From the NCBI GenBank assembly GCA_900545445.1, contig UQZH01000002.1, positions 1 through 64,000 on the forward strand: DNA of 64,000 nucleotides, read 5' to 3'. The notes beneath the pieces are model-generated. The model was not told the origin of the DNA and did not search any database. It was given only the letters and a program-made list of their open reading frames with translations. The stretch is from an uncultured Collinsella sp. Its GTDB lineage: Bacteria > Actinomycetota > Coriobacteriia > Coriobacteriales > Coriobacteriaceae. Positions 27,099 through 35,235 of the stretch are shown piece after piece. How positions within the stretch are numbered: position 1 is the first letter of the stretch; each line of letters opens with the position of its first letter. A program made the position numbers and the translations under genes.

Positions 27099-27178
27099 AT
27101 GAGTACGTTAACATAGCCCGTAACGTGCGGTATCGTGAACACTTGGTTCATGCCGCTTCAAGTTGTTAACGTACTCAT
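27099..27178. promoter_or_regulatory. Two LacI operators upstream of galK
   Basis: ATGAGTACGTTAAC at 27099-27112 and its exact reverse complement GTTAACGTACTCAT at 27165-27178; centres about 66 bp apart (six helical turns), compatible with looping. The second ends 43 bases before the galK start. Confidence 0.75.
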
Positions 27179-27221
27179 AACGACGCAAAACCCACCCGTG
27201 CGCGCCAAGGAAAGGACCCCC

Positions 27222-28427
27222 ATGACCACCCCCGACGAAAAGACATTCGCCATGCTCACCAAGCTGTTCGAGGAGGAGTTTGGCCCCATCGGCGACCGCC
27301 AGGTGCTCTACGTGCACGCGCCCGGCCGTTCCGAGATCAGCGGCAACCACACCGACCACGAGGGCGGCCACGTTATCGCCGGCTCGCTCGATGTCGCCGT
27401 CGACGGCATCGCCGTGGCAACCGATTCCAACAAGGTTCGCGTCGCCGACGAGGGCTATCCTACGTTTGAGATCACGCTCGACACGCTGGATATTCAAGAG
27501 TCCGAGAAGGGCACGTCCGCAAGCCTCGTCCGTGGTATGGCCCACGAGATTGCAGCGCTTGGTGTTGAGCCCAAGGGCTTCGACTTCGCCTTTACTTGCT
27601 CCGTCCCTTCGGGCGGCGGCCTATCCAGCTCCGCTGCCGTCGAGGCCGCGTACGGTCGTGCCATGGAAACCCTCTGGGGCGCACCCGCCATCGAGCCTGT
27701 CGCGCTCGCCCAGATGAGCCAGCGCACCGAGAACAACTATTACGGCAAGCCCTGCGGTCTTATGGATCAGGCAGCCGTGTGCCTGGGCGGCCTTGCCTAC
27801 ATGGACTTTGAGGACCAGGCTCAGCCTAAAACCCAGAAGCTCGAGCTCAACTTTGAGGATCACGGCTATGCGCTTGTGCTCGTTAAAGTAGGCGCCGACC
27901 ACGTGGCCGCCACCGACGACTACGCCGCCGTTCCCCGCGAGATGCAGGATGTTGCCGCCGAGTTTGGCAAGGCACGACTGTGTGAGGTAAACGTTGCCGA
28001 CTTTGACGCCAAGCTCCCCGAGCTGCGTGCCAAGCTGGGCGACCGTGCCTGCCTGCGCGCCGTTCACTACTGGTACGAGAACGGCCTGGTCGACAAGCGC
28101 TGGGCAGCTCTGAACGCCGGCGACATCGACCAGTTCCTGGTCCTGACGCGCGAGTCCGGCGCCAGCTCCGCCATGTACCTGCAGAATGTCGTCGCCAAGC
28201 TGGGCTCCGAGCAGCCTTCCATGTATGCCCTGGCGCTGGCCGAGCACGTGCTCGACGGCCGCGGCGCCGTCCGTATCCACGGTGGCGGCTTTGGTGGCAC
28301 CATCCAGGCCTTCGTGCCGCTCGAGCTCGTCGACACCTTTATCACCAAGATGAACAGCTGGCTGGGCGAAGGCTCTGCCCGCCACTACGCAATTACTGAC
28401 AAGGGGGCTTACGCGGCATGGCTGTAA
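27222..28427 (+). CDS. galK: Galactokinase
   Basis: 401 residues from ATG at 27222 (AAGGAAAGGA upstream; longer frame ignored). It phosphorylates galactose with ATP to galactose-1-phosphate. Galactokinase signature GRSEISGNHTDHEGG near residue 35-50, GHMP ATP motif PSGGGLSSSAAVEAA, and motif III RIHGGGFGGTIQ near the C-terminus. The stop overlaps the galT start by ten bases, so both are one operon. Upstream LacI operators indicate control by the divergent repressor. Confidence 0.96.
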   Translation: MTTPDEKTFAMLTKLFEEEFGPIGDRQVLYVHAPGRSEISGNHTDHEGGHVIAGSLDVAVDGIAVATDSNKVRVADEGYPTFEITLDTLDIQESEKGTSASLVRGMAHEIAALGVEPKGFDFAFTCSVPSGGGLSSSAAVEAAYGRAMETLWGAPAIEPVALAQMSQRTENNYYGKPCGLMDQAAVCLGGLAYMDFEDQAQPKTQKLELNFEDHGYALVLVKVGADHVAATDDYAAVPREMQDVAAEFGKARLCEVNVADFDAKLPELRAKLGDRACLRAVHYWYENGLVDKRWAALNAGDIDQFLVLTRESGASSAMYLQNVVAKLGSEQPSMYALALAEHVLDGRGAVRIHGGGFGGTIQAFVPLELVDTFITKMNSWLGEGSARHYAITDKGAYAAWL

Positions 28428-30046
28428 TGACCGACGTGCGCGAGGCTGCGCAGGGCCTTATCGAATATGCCATCCACCGATCGATGATCGGACAGGACGA
28501 CCGCATCTGGGCCTACAACACCATTCTGGAGTGCATCGGCACTACGGGTCCCGCGCTCGACATGACCTGGGCGCTGCAGAACGAGAAGCTCTCGCTCTTG
28601 CACCCTGATACGCTCCCCGATTTTGACCTGGAGGGCACGCTTGCCGCGCTTTCCGAGGCCGCCGTTGCCAACGGTGCCGCCGAGGACACGGCATCGGGCC
28701 GCGACCGCATCGCCATGCGCATCATGGGCGCTCTCATGCCGAGGCCTTCGGTTGTAAACGAGGAGTTCAACGGCCGCATGGGCGTCAACGAGCCCCGCGC
28801 CGCGACCGACTGGTTCTATGGTCTGTGCTGTGACGCCGGTTACGTGCGCCGCGCCGCCATCGCGCGCAATATCAAATGGAGCACCCCCACCAACTGGGGC
28901 GATCTTGAGATCACTATCAACCTGTCCAAGCCTGAGAAGGACCCGCGCGATATCGCCGCGGCAGGTGTAGCCAAGAACACGGGCGAGAAGTATCCCGCCT
29001 GCCAGCTCTGCATCGAAAACGAGGGCTATCCCGGACGCTCCGCCGCAGCCGACGGCGGCACTCACCCCGCCCGCCAGAATCTGCGCGTTATCCCCATCCA
29101 GCTCGACGGCGAGCGCTGGGGTTTCCAGTACAGCCCGTACGCGTACTTTAACGAGCACTGCATTGCCATGAGCTCCGAGCATCGCCCGATGCACGTGGAC
29201 CGCAAGGGTCTGACCTGTCTGCTCGACTTTGTCGACCTGTTCCCGCACTACTTTATTGGCTCCAACGCCGACCTGCCCATCGTGGGCGGCTCGATTCTTT
29301 CGCACGACCACTTCCAGGGCGGTGCGCACGAGTTCCCCATGATGCATGCCGCCGAGGTCTCGCAGTTTAGCGTGCCCGGATTTGATCAGGTTAGCGGTAC
29401 CGTGCTGCAGTGGCCGCTCTCGGTGCTGCGCCTGCGCTCGCATGACCGCGCCCAGCTGCTCGACGCTGCCGAGAAGATTATCCTCGCCTGGCGCGAGTGG
29501 ACCGATGAGTCTGTGGGCGTCATCGCGTACACAGCCGATGGCGTGGCGCACAACACCGTGACGCCCGTCATCCGCCGCGTCGACTCTCGCGGAAATGCCG
29601 ACGGCGAAATCTACGAGGCCTACCTGGCGCTTCGCTGCAATATCACGACCGACGAGCACCCGCTAGGCGTTTTCCACCCGCATGCCGAGTACCACCACAT
29701 TAAGAAGGAGAACATCGGCCTGATCGAGGTCATGGGCCTGGCCATTCTGCCGCCGCGCCTGGTTCCCGAGCTTGGCGCTGTCCGTGAGCATCTGCTGGCA
29801 GCCAAGGTCGATGCCAGCTACGATCTTGCCGGTGCGCTCGAGGGCGATGATCTTTGTCGCAGCCATGCCGCGTGGGCCGAGGACGTCTTTGCTCGCCGCG
29901 CCGACGAGCTTACGGCGGATAACGCCATCGATATCCTGCACGAGGAGGTCGGCGTGGTGTTTGGCCACGTGCTCGACAACGCCGGCGTCTTTAAATGGGA
30001 CGAGGCCGGCCGCGCCGCCCAGCAGCGCTTCATCGACTCGCTGTAG
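28418..30046 (+). CDS. galT: UDP-glucose-hexose-1-phosphate uridylyltransferase, class II
   Basis: 542 residues, the long form typical of Gram-positive bacteria. It exchanges UMP between UDP-glucose and galactose-1-phosphate in the Leloir pathway. Seen: the NEEFNGR region, FQYSPYAYFNEHCIAMSSEH, the histidine-rich active-site segment GGSILSHDHFQGGAHEFPM, and VFHPHAEYHHIKKENIGLIE. It overlaps galK and is followed by a terminator. No galE is present in this window. Confidence 0.96.
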   Translation: MAVMTDVREAAQGLIEYAIHRSMIGQDDRIWAYNTILECIGTTGPALDMTWALQNEKLSLLHPDTLPDFDLEGTLAALSEAAVANGAAEDTASGRDRIAMRIMGALMPRPSVVNEEFNGRMGVNEPRAATDWFYGLCCDAGYVRRAAIARNIKWSTPTNWGDLEITINLSKPEKDPRDIAAAGVAKNTGEKYPACQLCIENEGYPGRSAAADGGTHPARQNLRVIPIQLDGERWGFQYSPYAYFNEHCIAMSSEHRPMHVDRKGLTCLLDFVDLFPHYFIGSNADLPIVGGSILSHDHFQGGAHEFPMMHAAEVSQFSVPGFDQVSGTVLQWPLSVLRLRSHDRAQLLDAAEKIILAWREWTDESVGVIAYTADGVAHNTVTPVIRRVDSRGNADGEIYEAYLALRCNITTDEHPLGVFHPHAEYHHIKKENIGLIEVMGLAILPPRLVPELGAVREHLLAAKVDASYDLAGALEGDDLCRSHAAWAEDVFARRADELTADNAIDILHEEVGVVFGHVLDNAGVFKWDEAGRAAQQRFIDSL

Positions 30047-30094
30047 CACGCGAGCTCGAACGCACGCACTTAACAAATAGCGCCTACACGACCA

Positions 30095-30132
30095 CGGTGC
30101 CCGCCGGCAACATCGCCGACGGGCGCCGTTTT
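30095..30132 (+). terminator. Terminator of the galKT operon
   Basis: CGGTGCCCGCCGGC pairs with GCCGACGGGCGCCG (30095-30128) and is followed by TTTT. Confidence 0.85.
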
Positions 30133-30141
30133 CTGATGCAA

Positions 30142-30204
30142 GGGTAGCTAATTTGCACCAAAACAAGGAGTGTTCCAAACTGCCGGCAGAGAAGGAACGT
30201 TCCC
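30142..30204. repeat. GGGTAGCTAATTT element copy 3 with left direct repeat
   Basis: GGGTAGCTAATTT at 30142-30154 matches the loci at 10716 and 19007. Next to it 30165-30204 (AAGGAGTGTTCC, AACTGCCGGCAG, AAGGAACGTTCCC) is repeated at 31676-31714 on the far side of the ATPase gene with about three differences. Confidence 0.75.
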
Positions 30205-30221
30205 AGGTGCCGACCTAAACT

Positions 30222-30309
30222 CCCACATTATTCGATGGAAAAACGTGGTTGCCTCACACATTATTCGATGGAAAAACGTGGTTTACTCCCACATTTTTCG
30301 ATGGAAAGA
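30222..30309 (+). repeat. Three tandem 33-bp palindromic repeats before the DUF4143 ATPase gene
   Basis: The unit core CCACATTATTCGATGG, then AAAAACGTGG starts at 30223, 30256 and 30289, exactly 33 bp apart; the third is partly diverged. Each unit is an imperfect palindrome (CCACRTTWTTC around GATG). A frame from 30170 would read an 11-residue repeat SHIIRWKNVV, as 33 is divisible by three, but it has no other coding support. Likely protein-binding sites or RNA hairpins controlling the downstream gene. Confidence 0.8.
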
Positions 30310-30350
30310 CCAAGACGGTCTTATACTAACCATGATCGTTAGGAGGCAGT

Positions 30351-31652
30351 ATGCAGCGACAGCTAATGGACGAACTCATCGCTTGGAAATCTAGGGCAAA
30401 CCGCAAGCCCCTCCTGCTTAAGGGGGCCCGCCAGACGGGAAAAACCTGGCTTCTTAACGAATTCGCAGGCCAGCAGTATCAAAACGTCATCCGCTTTGAC
30501 TTTATGCTCGAACCGGGCGCACGTTCGCTGTTCGACGGAAGCCTTGACCCCAAACGCATCATCTCCCAGATAGAGCTCCTGCACGGCCAGACTATAACGC
30601 CGACAGACACGCTCATCATCTTCGACGAAATCCAAGAGGCACCGCGTGGCATCACCTCGCTCAAATACTTCAACGAGCTGGCGCCGGAATACCATATCGT
30701 GGCAGCCGGCTCCTATATGGGGCTCGCGCTCCGACGCGAAAACGAGTCGTTCCCCGTCGGCAAGATCGACCAGCTCACCATGCGCCCCATGGGGTTTGTT
30801 GAGTTCGTTCGTGCCGTCGATGGCGATCCACTCGCAGATGCCATCCTTGCCGCAGACATGGACCTGCTGGCGAACGTTTCCGAAAAGCTCGAGCGCCTGC
30901 TCAAGGAATACCTCGTTGTCGGTGGCATGCCAGAAGTTGTCTCCGCTTTCGCCGCCTCCCACGATTTCATCGAGGCCCGCAGGCTTCAGCAGCAAATCAT
31001 CGAAGCTTATGAATCCGATTTTGGCAAGCATGCGCCAGCCCGCATCGTCGAGCGCATGAGGCTGGTTTGGGAATCCCTTCCCGGCCAGCTCGCAAAGGAA
31101 AACAAGAAGTTCGTCTACGGCGCGCTTCGTCCCGGGGCGCGCGCACGCGATTTTGAGGAAAGCCTCCAGTGGCTCATGGACTATGGAATCGTTCATAAGG
31201 TACCACGTGTTTCCGCCCTAAGAGCACCGCTCACAAGCTACGAGGATCTCTCGGGCTTCAAGCTGTTCTGCATCGACACCGGCATCCTCGGAGCACTCTC
31301 CGGCCTCTCGCCGGCCATTGTTCTGAACGGGCCCGCTGTTTTTACGGAGTTCAAAGGCTCGCTGACCGAGCAATACGTCGCACAGGAGCTTTTGCTCCAA
31401 GGCAAAACTCCCGCGTATTGGTCATCCTCTTCCGGCAATGCAGAGACTGACTTTGCCATCGACCATGCGGGGATCGTGCTTCCGCTCGAGGTCAAGGCGG
31501 CAGAGAATCTCAAAGCAAAGAGTCTGAGGATTGCCTGCGAGAAGTTCAAGCTCGAGCGCTGCGTGAGAACATCGTTAGCGGCATATAGAGACGAGGGCAC
31601 GCTCGTCAACATTCCGCTCTGGGAGATTGGGCAAATCGACAAGCTGGCATAG
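30351..31652 (+). CDS. AAA ATPase with DUF4143 domain
   Basis: 433 residues. N-terminal AAA_14-type ATPase: Walker A LKGARQTGKTWLL, Walker B TLIIFDEIQEA, sensor VAAGSYMGLAL. The middle has winged-helix character. The C-terminal DUF4143 domain ends in a PD-(D/E)xK-like pattern NAETDFAID and PLEVKAAENLKAKSL. ATG at 30351 has TAGGAGG upstream. The family is widespread in gut anaerobes; its cellular role is unproven, with defence or mobile-element maintenance proposed by context. Here the gene plus its upstream tandem palindromes is bracketed by direct repeats at 30165 and 31676, as if the block moved as a unit. Confidence 0.9.
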   Translation: MQRQLMDELIAWKSRANRKPLLLKGARQTGKTWLLNEFAGQQYQNVIRFDFMLEPGARSLFDGSLDPKRIISQIELLHGQTITPTDTLIIFDEIQEAPRGITSLKYFNELAPEYHIVAAGSYMGLALRRENESFPVGKIDQLTMRPMGFVEFVRAVDGDPLADAILAADMDLLANVSEKLERLLKEYLVVGGMPEVVSAFAASHDFIEARRLQQQIIEAYESDFGKHAPARIVERMRLVWESLPGQLAKENKKFVYGALRPGARARDFEESLQWLMDYGIVHKVPRVSALRAPLTSYEDLSGFKLFCIDTGILGALSGLSPAIVLNGPAVFTEFKGSLTEQYVAQELLLQGKTPAYWSSSSGNAETDFAIDHAGIVLPLEVKAAENLKAKSLRIACEKFKLERCVRTSLAAYRDEGTLVNIPLWEIGQIDKLA

Positions 31653-31675
31653 GCGCTGTGGAGGGGGTGCCCCGT

Positions 31676-31714
31676 AAGGAGTGTCCCAAACTGCCGGCAG
31701 AAAAGGAACGTCCC
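31676..31714. repeat. Right direct repeat flanking the ATPase gene
   Basis: AAGGAGTGTCCC, AACTGCCGGCAG, AAGGAACGTCCC; near-identical to 30165-30204, about 1.5 kb away in the same orientation. Confidence 0.8.
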
Positions 31715-31803
31715 TCTCTGCCGCATTCCCGAAGCAAGGTAACGCCGATGTTTTGGCAACGGCAGCGAGCGGGTCGCATTTGAGACAAGGTGACGTGAAA
31801 CGA

Positions 31804-31908
31804 AAGGGCGCTGACCTTCTGGTCGCGCCCTTGAAGTTGAACGTCAGATTGCCCAAATGCGGCCCGCGCAGCGTCGGCAGGTTACGGCGTTTGGTAATAC
31901 GCCGTAAC
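31804..31908 (-). terminator. Hairpins downstream of lacC
   Basis: GTTACGGCGT 31881-31890 pairs with ACGCCGTAAC 31899-31908, and AAGGGCGCTGACC 31804-31816 with GGTCGCGCCCTT 31821-31832 (one bulge). Both lie beyond the lacC stop; neither has a long T-run. Confidence 0.5.
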
Positions 31909-31922
31909 TCAACGCCGTAACT

Positions 31923-32858
31923 CTACAGCTCCGTTACTTCAACGTTGTTGAAGATCTCGTCCCAGCGGTCCATGACCAGGTGGCCGGTCTTGGGATCCAT
32001 GGCGTTGAGCTTGCCGCAGGTATTGGCGGTCTTGAGCACCGTGACATCGTCGGCACCAGCAGCAATGGCATGCGCAAAACCGGCGATGGTCGAGTCGCCG
32101 GAACCCGTCGCGTTCACAGCCGCAATCGCGGGCGTCTTGGCGCGGAACGCGCGGCCCTCATGGAAGCCCACCGAACCGGCAGCGCCCATCGAAACGACAA
32201 CCCAGGGAATACCGGCAAAGCGGTCATCGGCGGCAAGCGCCTCGCGCAGGGCATCGACATCATCGGTCGTAAAGGACGTACCCAGCAGGCCGTTAATCTC
32301 GGTCAGGTTGGGCTTTACGAGCTCAGGCTTAGCGTCGGACTCCAGCGCGGCCTCCAGCGATGCACCCGAGGTGTCGAGCAGCACCTTGGCGCCCGCCTCC
32401 TCGGCGATCTTGACGAGCTCGGCATAGTAGCCGGCATCGACGCCACGCGGCAGCGAGCCCGAAAGCGTCACAACGTCCGCCTTCGCTGCAAGCTCGGCAA
32501 ACTTGGCCGTAAAGGCCTCGAGCTCGGTCGGGGCGATCTGCGGGCCGCTCTCCAGCAGCTCGGTCTGATTACCCTCGTGCAGAATATTCAGGCAAATGCG
32601 CGTCTCACCGGCGATGGGCACAAAGTCGTTCTTGACGCCGTCGGCATCCATAAGCTCGGCCATATAGGCACCCATGTGGCCGCCGAGCAAACCGGTCGCG
32701 AGCACATCGTCGCCCAACTGCAGCAGAACACGGCTCACGTTGAGGCCCTTGCCGCCAGCGGTCTTTTCGGGCGTCACACGGTTAACATCGTCAATGATCA
32801 GCTTGTCGAGCTGATAGCGCGTATCAATCGACGGGTTCATGGTAACGGTCAGAATCAT
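31923..32858 (-). CDS. lacC: PfkB-family sugar-phosphate kinase, probable tagatose-6-phosphate kinase
   Basis: 311 residues from ATG at 32858 (CAGGAG upstream). Typical LacC/FruK start MILTVTMNPSIDTRY, then GGKGLNVSRVL, and the PfkB anion-hole and catalytic Asp motif NATGSGDSTIAGFA. It is last of the minus-strand run lacA, lacB, lacX, lacC, so the substrate is most likely tagatose-6-phosphate, giving tagatose-1,6-bisphosphate; 1-phosphofructokinase activity cannot be excluded from sequence. A highly similar paralogue lies at 55702, also next to a lacX copy. Confidence 0.88.
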   Translation of the reverse strand: MILTVTMNPSIDTRYQLDKLIIDDVNRVTPEKTAGGKGLNVSRVLLQLGDDVLATGLLGGHMGAYMAELMDADGVKNDFVPIAGETRICLNILHEGNQTELLESGPQIAPTELEAFTAKFAELAAKADVVTLSGSLPRGVDAGYYAELVKIAEEAGAKVLLDTSGASLEAALESDAKPELVKPNLTEINGLLGTSFTTDDVDALREALAADDRFAGIPWVVVSMGAAGSVGFHEGRAFRAKTPAIAAVNATGSGDSTIAGFAHAIAAGADDVTVLKTANTCGKLNAMDPKTGHLVMDRWDEIFNNVEVTEL

Positions 32859-32911
32859 GTTGAACTCCTGTTCCGGGGCGGCATGACCCGCCCCAAACAT
32901 ACGATAACTCG

Positions 32912-33793
32912 TTAAAGGATCTCGATCTCAAAGCCGCGGGTGACGGTCTCTCCCGGCTTGGCCACCAGGCAGCCACGCTTGTGCTCCAGGATATCGTCCT
33001 CGTCGGAGCAGGTGGACAGACCACCCCACGGTTCAACAGCCACAAAGTCGCCCTCGGGCTTGCTCCACACAATCAGGTACGGCATATCGGGGAACGTCAG
33101 GCGCACGCCCTTGTCCTCGGTTTTCTTGGTAAACGTAGACACACGGCTCTCGAGCACGTCGAAGATGGTCTCCGCAAAGTCGAAGAGCTCGTGGGTAAGC
33201 GGCAGGTCGTGGCCAACCATCGGGTTTTTGCTGCGATGCTCAACATCGATCAGGCCCGTCGAGGGAACGGCGGTACAGAGCTCTGCCGCCTCACGCTGCT
33301 CAAATCGAAGCTCGTAATCGTCGTAGGACTCGCCCTCGTCGAGCGGGCACCTAAAGCCGGGGTGACCGCCCACAAAGAACGGCATGTCCTCGGTCCCCTC
33401 GTTGGTCACCTCGTACGAAACGGCGACCTTTGCCGCCTCAATCGTGTAGCGTGCAACGATCTTAAACGGATACGGATACTGCTCGAGCAGCTCGGCGTGG
33501 TCGGCAGAGCTTAGGCTCAGCGCGACCATGCTGTCGCCCTGCTCCTCGAGCTTCCACTCCTGCTTGCGGGCAAAGCCGTGACGGGCAAGCTTGACCTCGC
33601 GGCCGCCCATGGTCATCGCACGGCCGTCACGAAGACCGCCGCAGATCGGGAAGCAAATGGGTGCCTGACCCGACCAGACCGACGGATCGCCCTGCCACAG
33701 GTACTCGCGACCGTTGGCTTTAATCGAAGTGAACGATCCGCCAGCCGTGCTCAGTGCCACGCGAACAGAACCGTTATCAAGAACAAACTCCAT
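32912..33793 (-). CDS. lacX: Aldose 1-epimerase family protein (LacX-like)
   Basis: 293 residues from ATG at 33793 (AAAGGGAAGG upstream). Galactose-mutarotase-like beta fold: WSGQAPICFPICGGLRD, LARHGFARKQEW with the family His, GGHPGFRCPLDEG, and the C-terminal KPEGDFVAVEPWGGLST with a catalytic-type Glu. LacX proteins occur in lactose operons and probably interconvert anomers of a (phospho)sugar; the exact substrate is unproven. It sits between lacB and lacC and has a near-identical copy at 56697. Confidence 0.88.
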   Translation of the reverse strand: MEFVLDNGSVRVALSTAGGSFTSIKANGREYLWQGDPSVWSGQAPICFPICGGLRDGRAMTMGGREVKLARHGFARKQEWKLEEQGDSMVALSLSSADHAELLEQYPYPFKIVARYTIEAAKVAVSYEVTNEGTEDMPFFVGGHPGFRCPLDEGESYDDYELRFEQREAAELCTAVPSTGLIDVEHRSKNPMVGHDLPLTHELFDFAETIFDVLESRVSTFTKKTEDKGVRLTFPDMPYLIVWSKPEGDFVAVEPWGGLSTCSDEDDILEHKRGCLVAKPGETVTRGFEIEIL

Positions 33794-33911
33794 AGGAGCC
33801 TTCCCTTTCTTACGCCAGCCCGCCGAGTCAATGGGCTGATAGAAAACCGGCCCGCGCCCCATCACAGAAACGCGAGCCGTCAACGGACTAGTTAATTACG
33901 CCGGATACCCG

Positions 33912-34436
33912 CTAATCATGGTATTCGCCGCGGTCCCACTTCTCGAGGAACTCGTCAAAGAAGTGCGGGTCAGCCTGAGCCTCGGCGTCGGCCTTATTGC
34001 AGGCATCGATCTTGGCGATCAGGGCATCGTGCTCGGGGGTCTTCTCGTAGGGCTCCTCCAGGAAGGCAAGCATGATATCGGCCATCAGGAACTCGCCGGT
34101 GATCTTGCCGCCAAAGCCCACGATGTTGGCGTTGAGCTCGCGACGAGCGTACAGGGCAGAGGTCATGTCGCGAACCAGGGCACAGCGGGCGCCGGGAACC
34201 TTGTTGACGGCGTTGGTGATGCCAATGCCGGTGCCGCACAGGGCCACGCCAAAGTCGGCCTTGCCGCTGGCAACAGCCTCGCCCACGGCCTTACCGTAGA
34301 TGGGATAGTGCGTACGGGTGTGGCTGTAGGTGCCGCAGTCGAGCACCTTGTAGCCAGCCTGCTCCAGGCGGTCGGCCAGATAGATCTTCTCGTCCGTAAC
34401 GATATGGTCGCAACCGATTGCGATGGTCTTCTTCAT
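33912..34436 (-). CDS. lacB: Galactose-6-phosphate isomerase subunit LacB
   Basis: 174 residues, the usual LacB length. RpiB/LacAB fold: MKKTIAIGCDHIVTDEKIYL, GTYSHTRTHYPIYG, and the catalytic segment GVALCGTGIGITNAVNKVPG with active-site Cys. With LacA it converts galactose-6-phosphate to tagatose-6-phosphate. ATG at 34436 has AAAGGA upstream. It follows lacA by 63 bases on the same strand. Confidence 0.94.
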   Translation of the reverse strand: MKKTIAIGCDHIVTDEKIYLADRLEQAGYKVLDCGTYSHTRTHYPIYGKAVGEAVASGKADFGVALCGTGIGITNAVNKVPGARCALVRDMTSALYARRELNANIVGFGGKITGEFLMADIMLAFLEEPYEKTPEHDALIAKIDACNKADAEAQADPHFFDEFLEKWDRGEYHD

Positions 34437-34499
34437 CAGAACGTCCTTTCGTCTGAATTCACAAGTTGAGGTAGAAGTTCGAGTTCTCGGTGGCTCTCG

Positions 34500-34928
34500 T
34501 TAGGCCATCTTGTTGAGCATGTCGACACGGATCTGGTGACGGCCGCCGGCGTACTGGGCGCGCAGGAACTCGCGGGCGATCTTCTTGGCGACCTCGGTGC
34601 CCACAACGCCCGGGCCCATGGTGACCATGCGCGAGCCGTTGTGCTCGCGGGTCATGTAGGCGGAACGCTCGTCGGAAATGTTGGCGACGACCATGCCCTT
34701 GATCTTGACGGCGGCCATATAGGAGCCGACGCCGTACTTATCGAATGCAAAGCCCTGGGAATCCTTGTGCTCCAGCAGGTCCTTGGCAACGGCGGTCGCG
34801 GAATCGACAAAGTCCGCGGCAGGGGTCTCGGAATAGTCGACGACCTCGTGACCGTCGGCGATGAGCATCTCCTTGATGGACTCCTTCATCGACATACCGT
34901 CGGCATCGGAAGCGATTACAACCCTCAT
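34500..34928 (-). CDS. lacA: Galactose-6-phosphate isomerase subunit LacA
   Basis: 142 residues. Starts MRVVIASDADGMSMKESIKE and contains VDYSETPAADFVDSATAVAK, as in LacA. The Cys of the RpiB active site is absent (AFDKYGVGSYMAAVKIKG), as expected since LacB carries it in the LacAB pair. ATG at 34928 has AAGGAGG upstream. First gene of the lacABXC run; two TGTTC/GAACA palindromes upstream are candidate operators for the LacR-like protein at 51757. Confidence 0.93.
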   Translation of the reverse strand: MRVVIASDADGMSMKESIKEMLIADGHEVVDYSETPAADFVDSATAVAKDLLEHKDSQGFAFDKYGVGSYMAAVKIKGMVVANISDERSAYMTREHNGSRMVTMGPGVVGTEVAKKIAREFLRAQYAGGRHQIRVDMLNKMA

Positions 34929-35022
34929 GACATCCTCCTTGAGAGATACGCAGGTGCGTAGTTTCTGTTTGGAAGTGTTGAATCGCGTTCAGGTCCGGGC
35001 ATCTGAATGTGCGGTTCTTCAC

Positions 35023-35098
35023 TGTTCATGTTTATTTGAACACATTCGAACAGTAACTGCAACAACTATTTGTTTATCTTTGTTCTTTTTTGAACAAA
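35023..35098. promoter_or_regulatory. LacR-type palindromes upstream of lacA
   Basis: TTTGTTCTTTTTTGAACAAA at 35079-35098 (7-bp arms, 6-nt centre) and TGTTCA/TGAACA arms at 35023-35028 and 35037-35042. Related ATTCAAACA-N5-GAACA sequences occur upstream of the EIIA gene (36939) and of the LacR-like gene (52554). Confidence 0.6.
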
Positions 35099-35166
35099 TA
35101 CCGTTCTCAGATGATTGCTGACCGTTTGGACCAGGCGCGGACGTAGCGACCATGTGTTCAACAAAC

Positions 35167-35200
35167 AAAAGGGCGGCCGAGAACTCGTCTCGGCCGCCCT
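35167..35200 (-). terminator. Terminator of the membrane-protein gene
   Basis: AGGGCGGCCGAGA 35170-35182 pairs perfectly with 35188-35200 around ACTCG; the minus-strand T-run lies at 35167-35170. Confidence 0.85.
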
Positions 35201-35235
35201 TCTTACGGTTGATCTTCCAAGGATCGCTTTGCCGC

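Noticed and set aside
30222..30309. CRISPR array
   Set aside because: Three 33-bp units follow each other directly with no spacers between them, and no cas gene is nearby. They are tandem palindromes.
30170..30394. Small protein with repeated SHIIRWKNVV units
   Set aside because: The in-frame repeat follows from the 33-bp period; no good ribosome site, and the frame runs into the ATPase gene.
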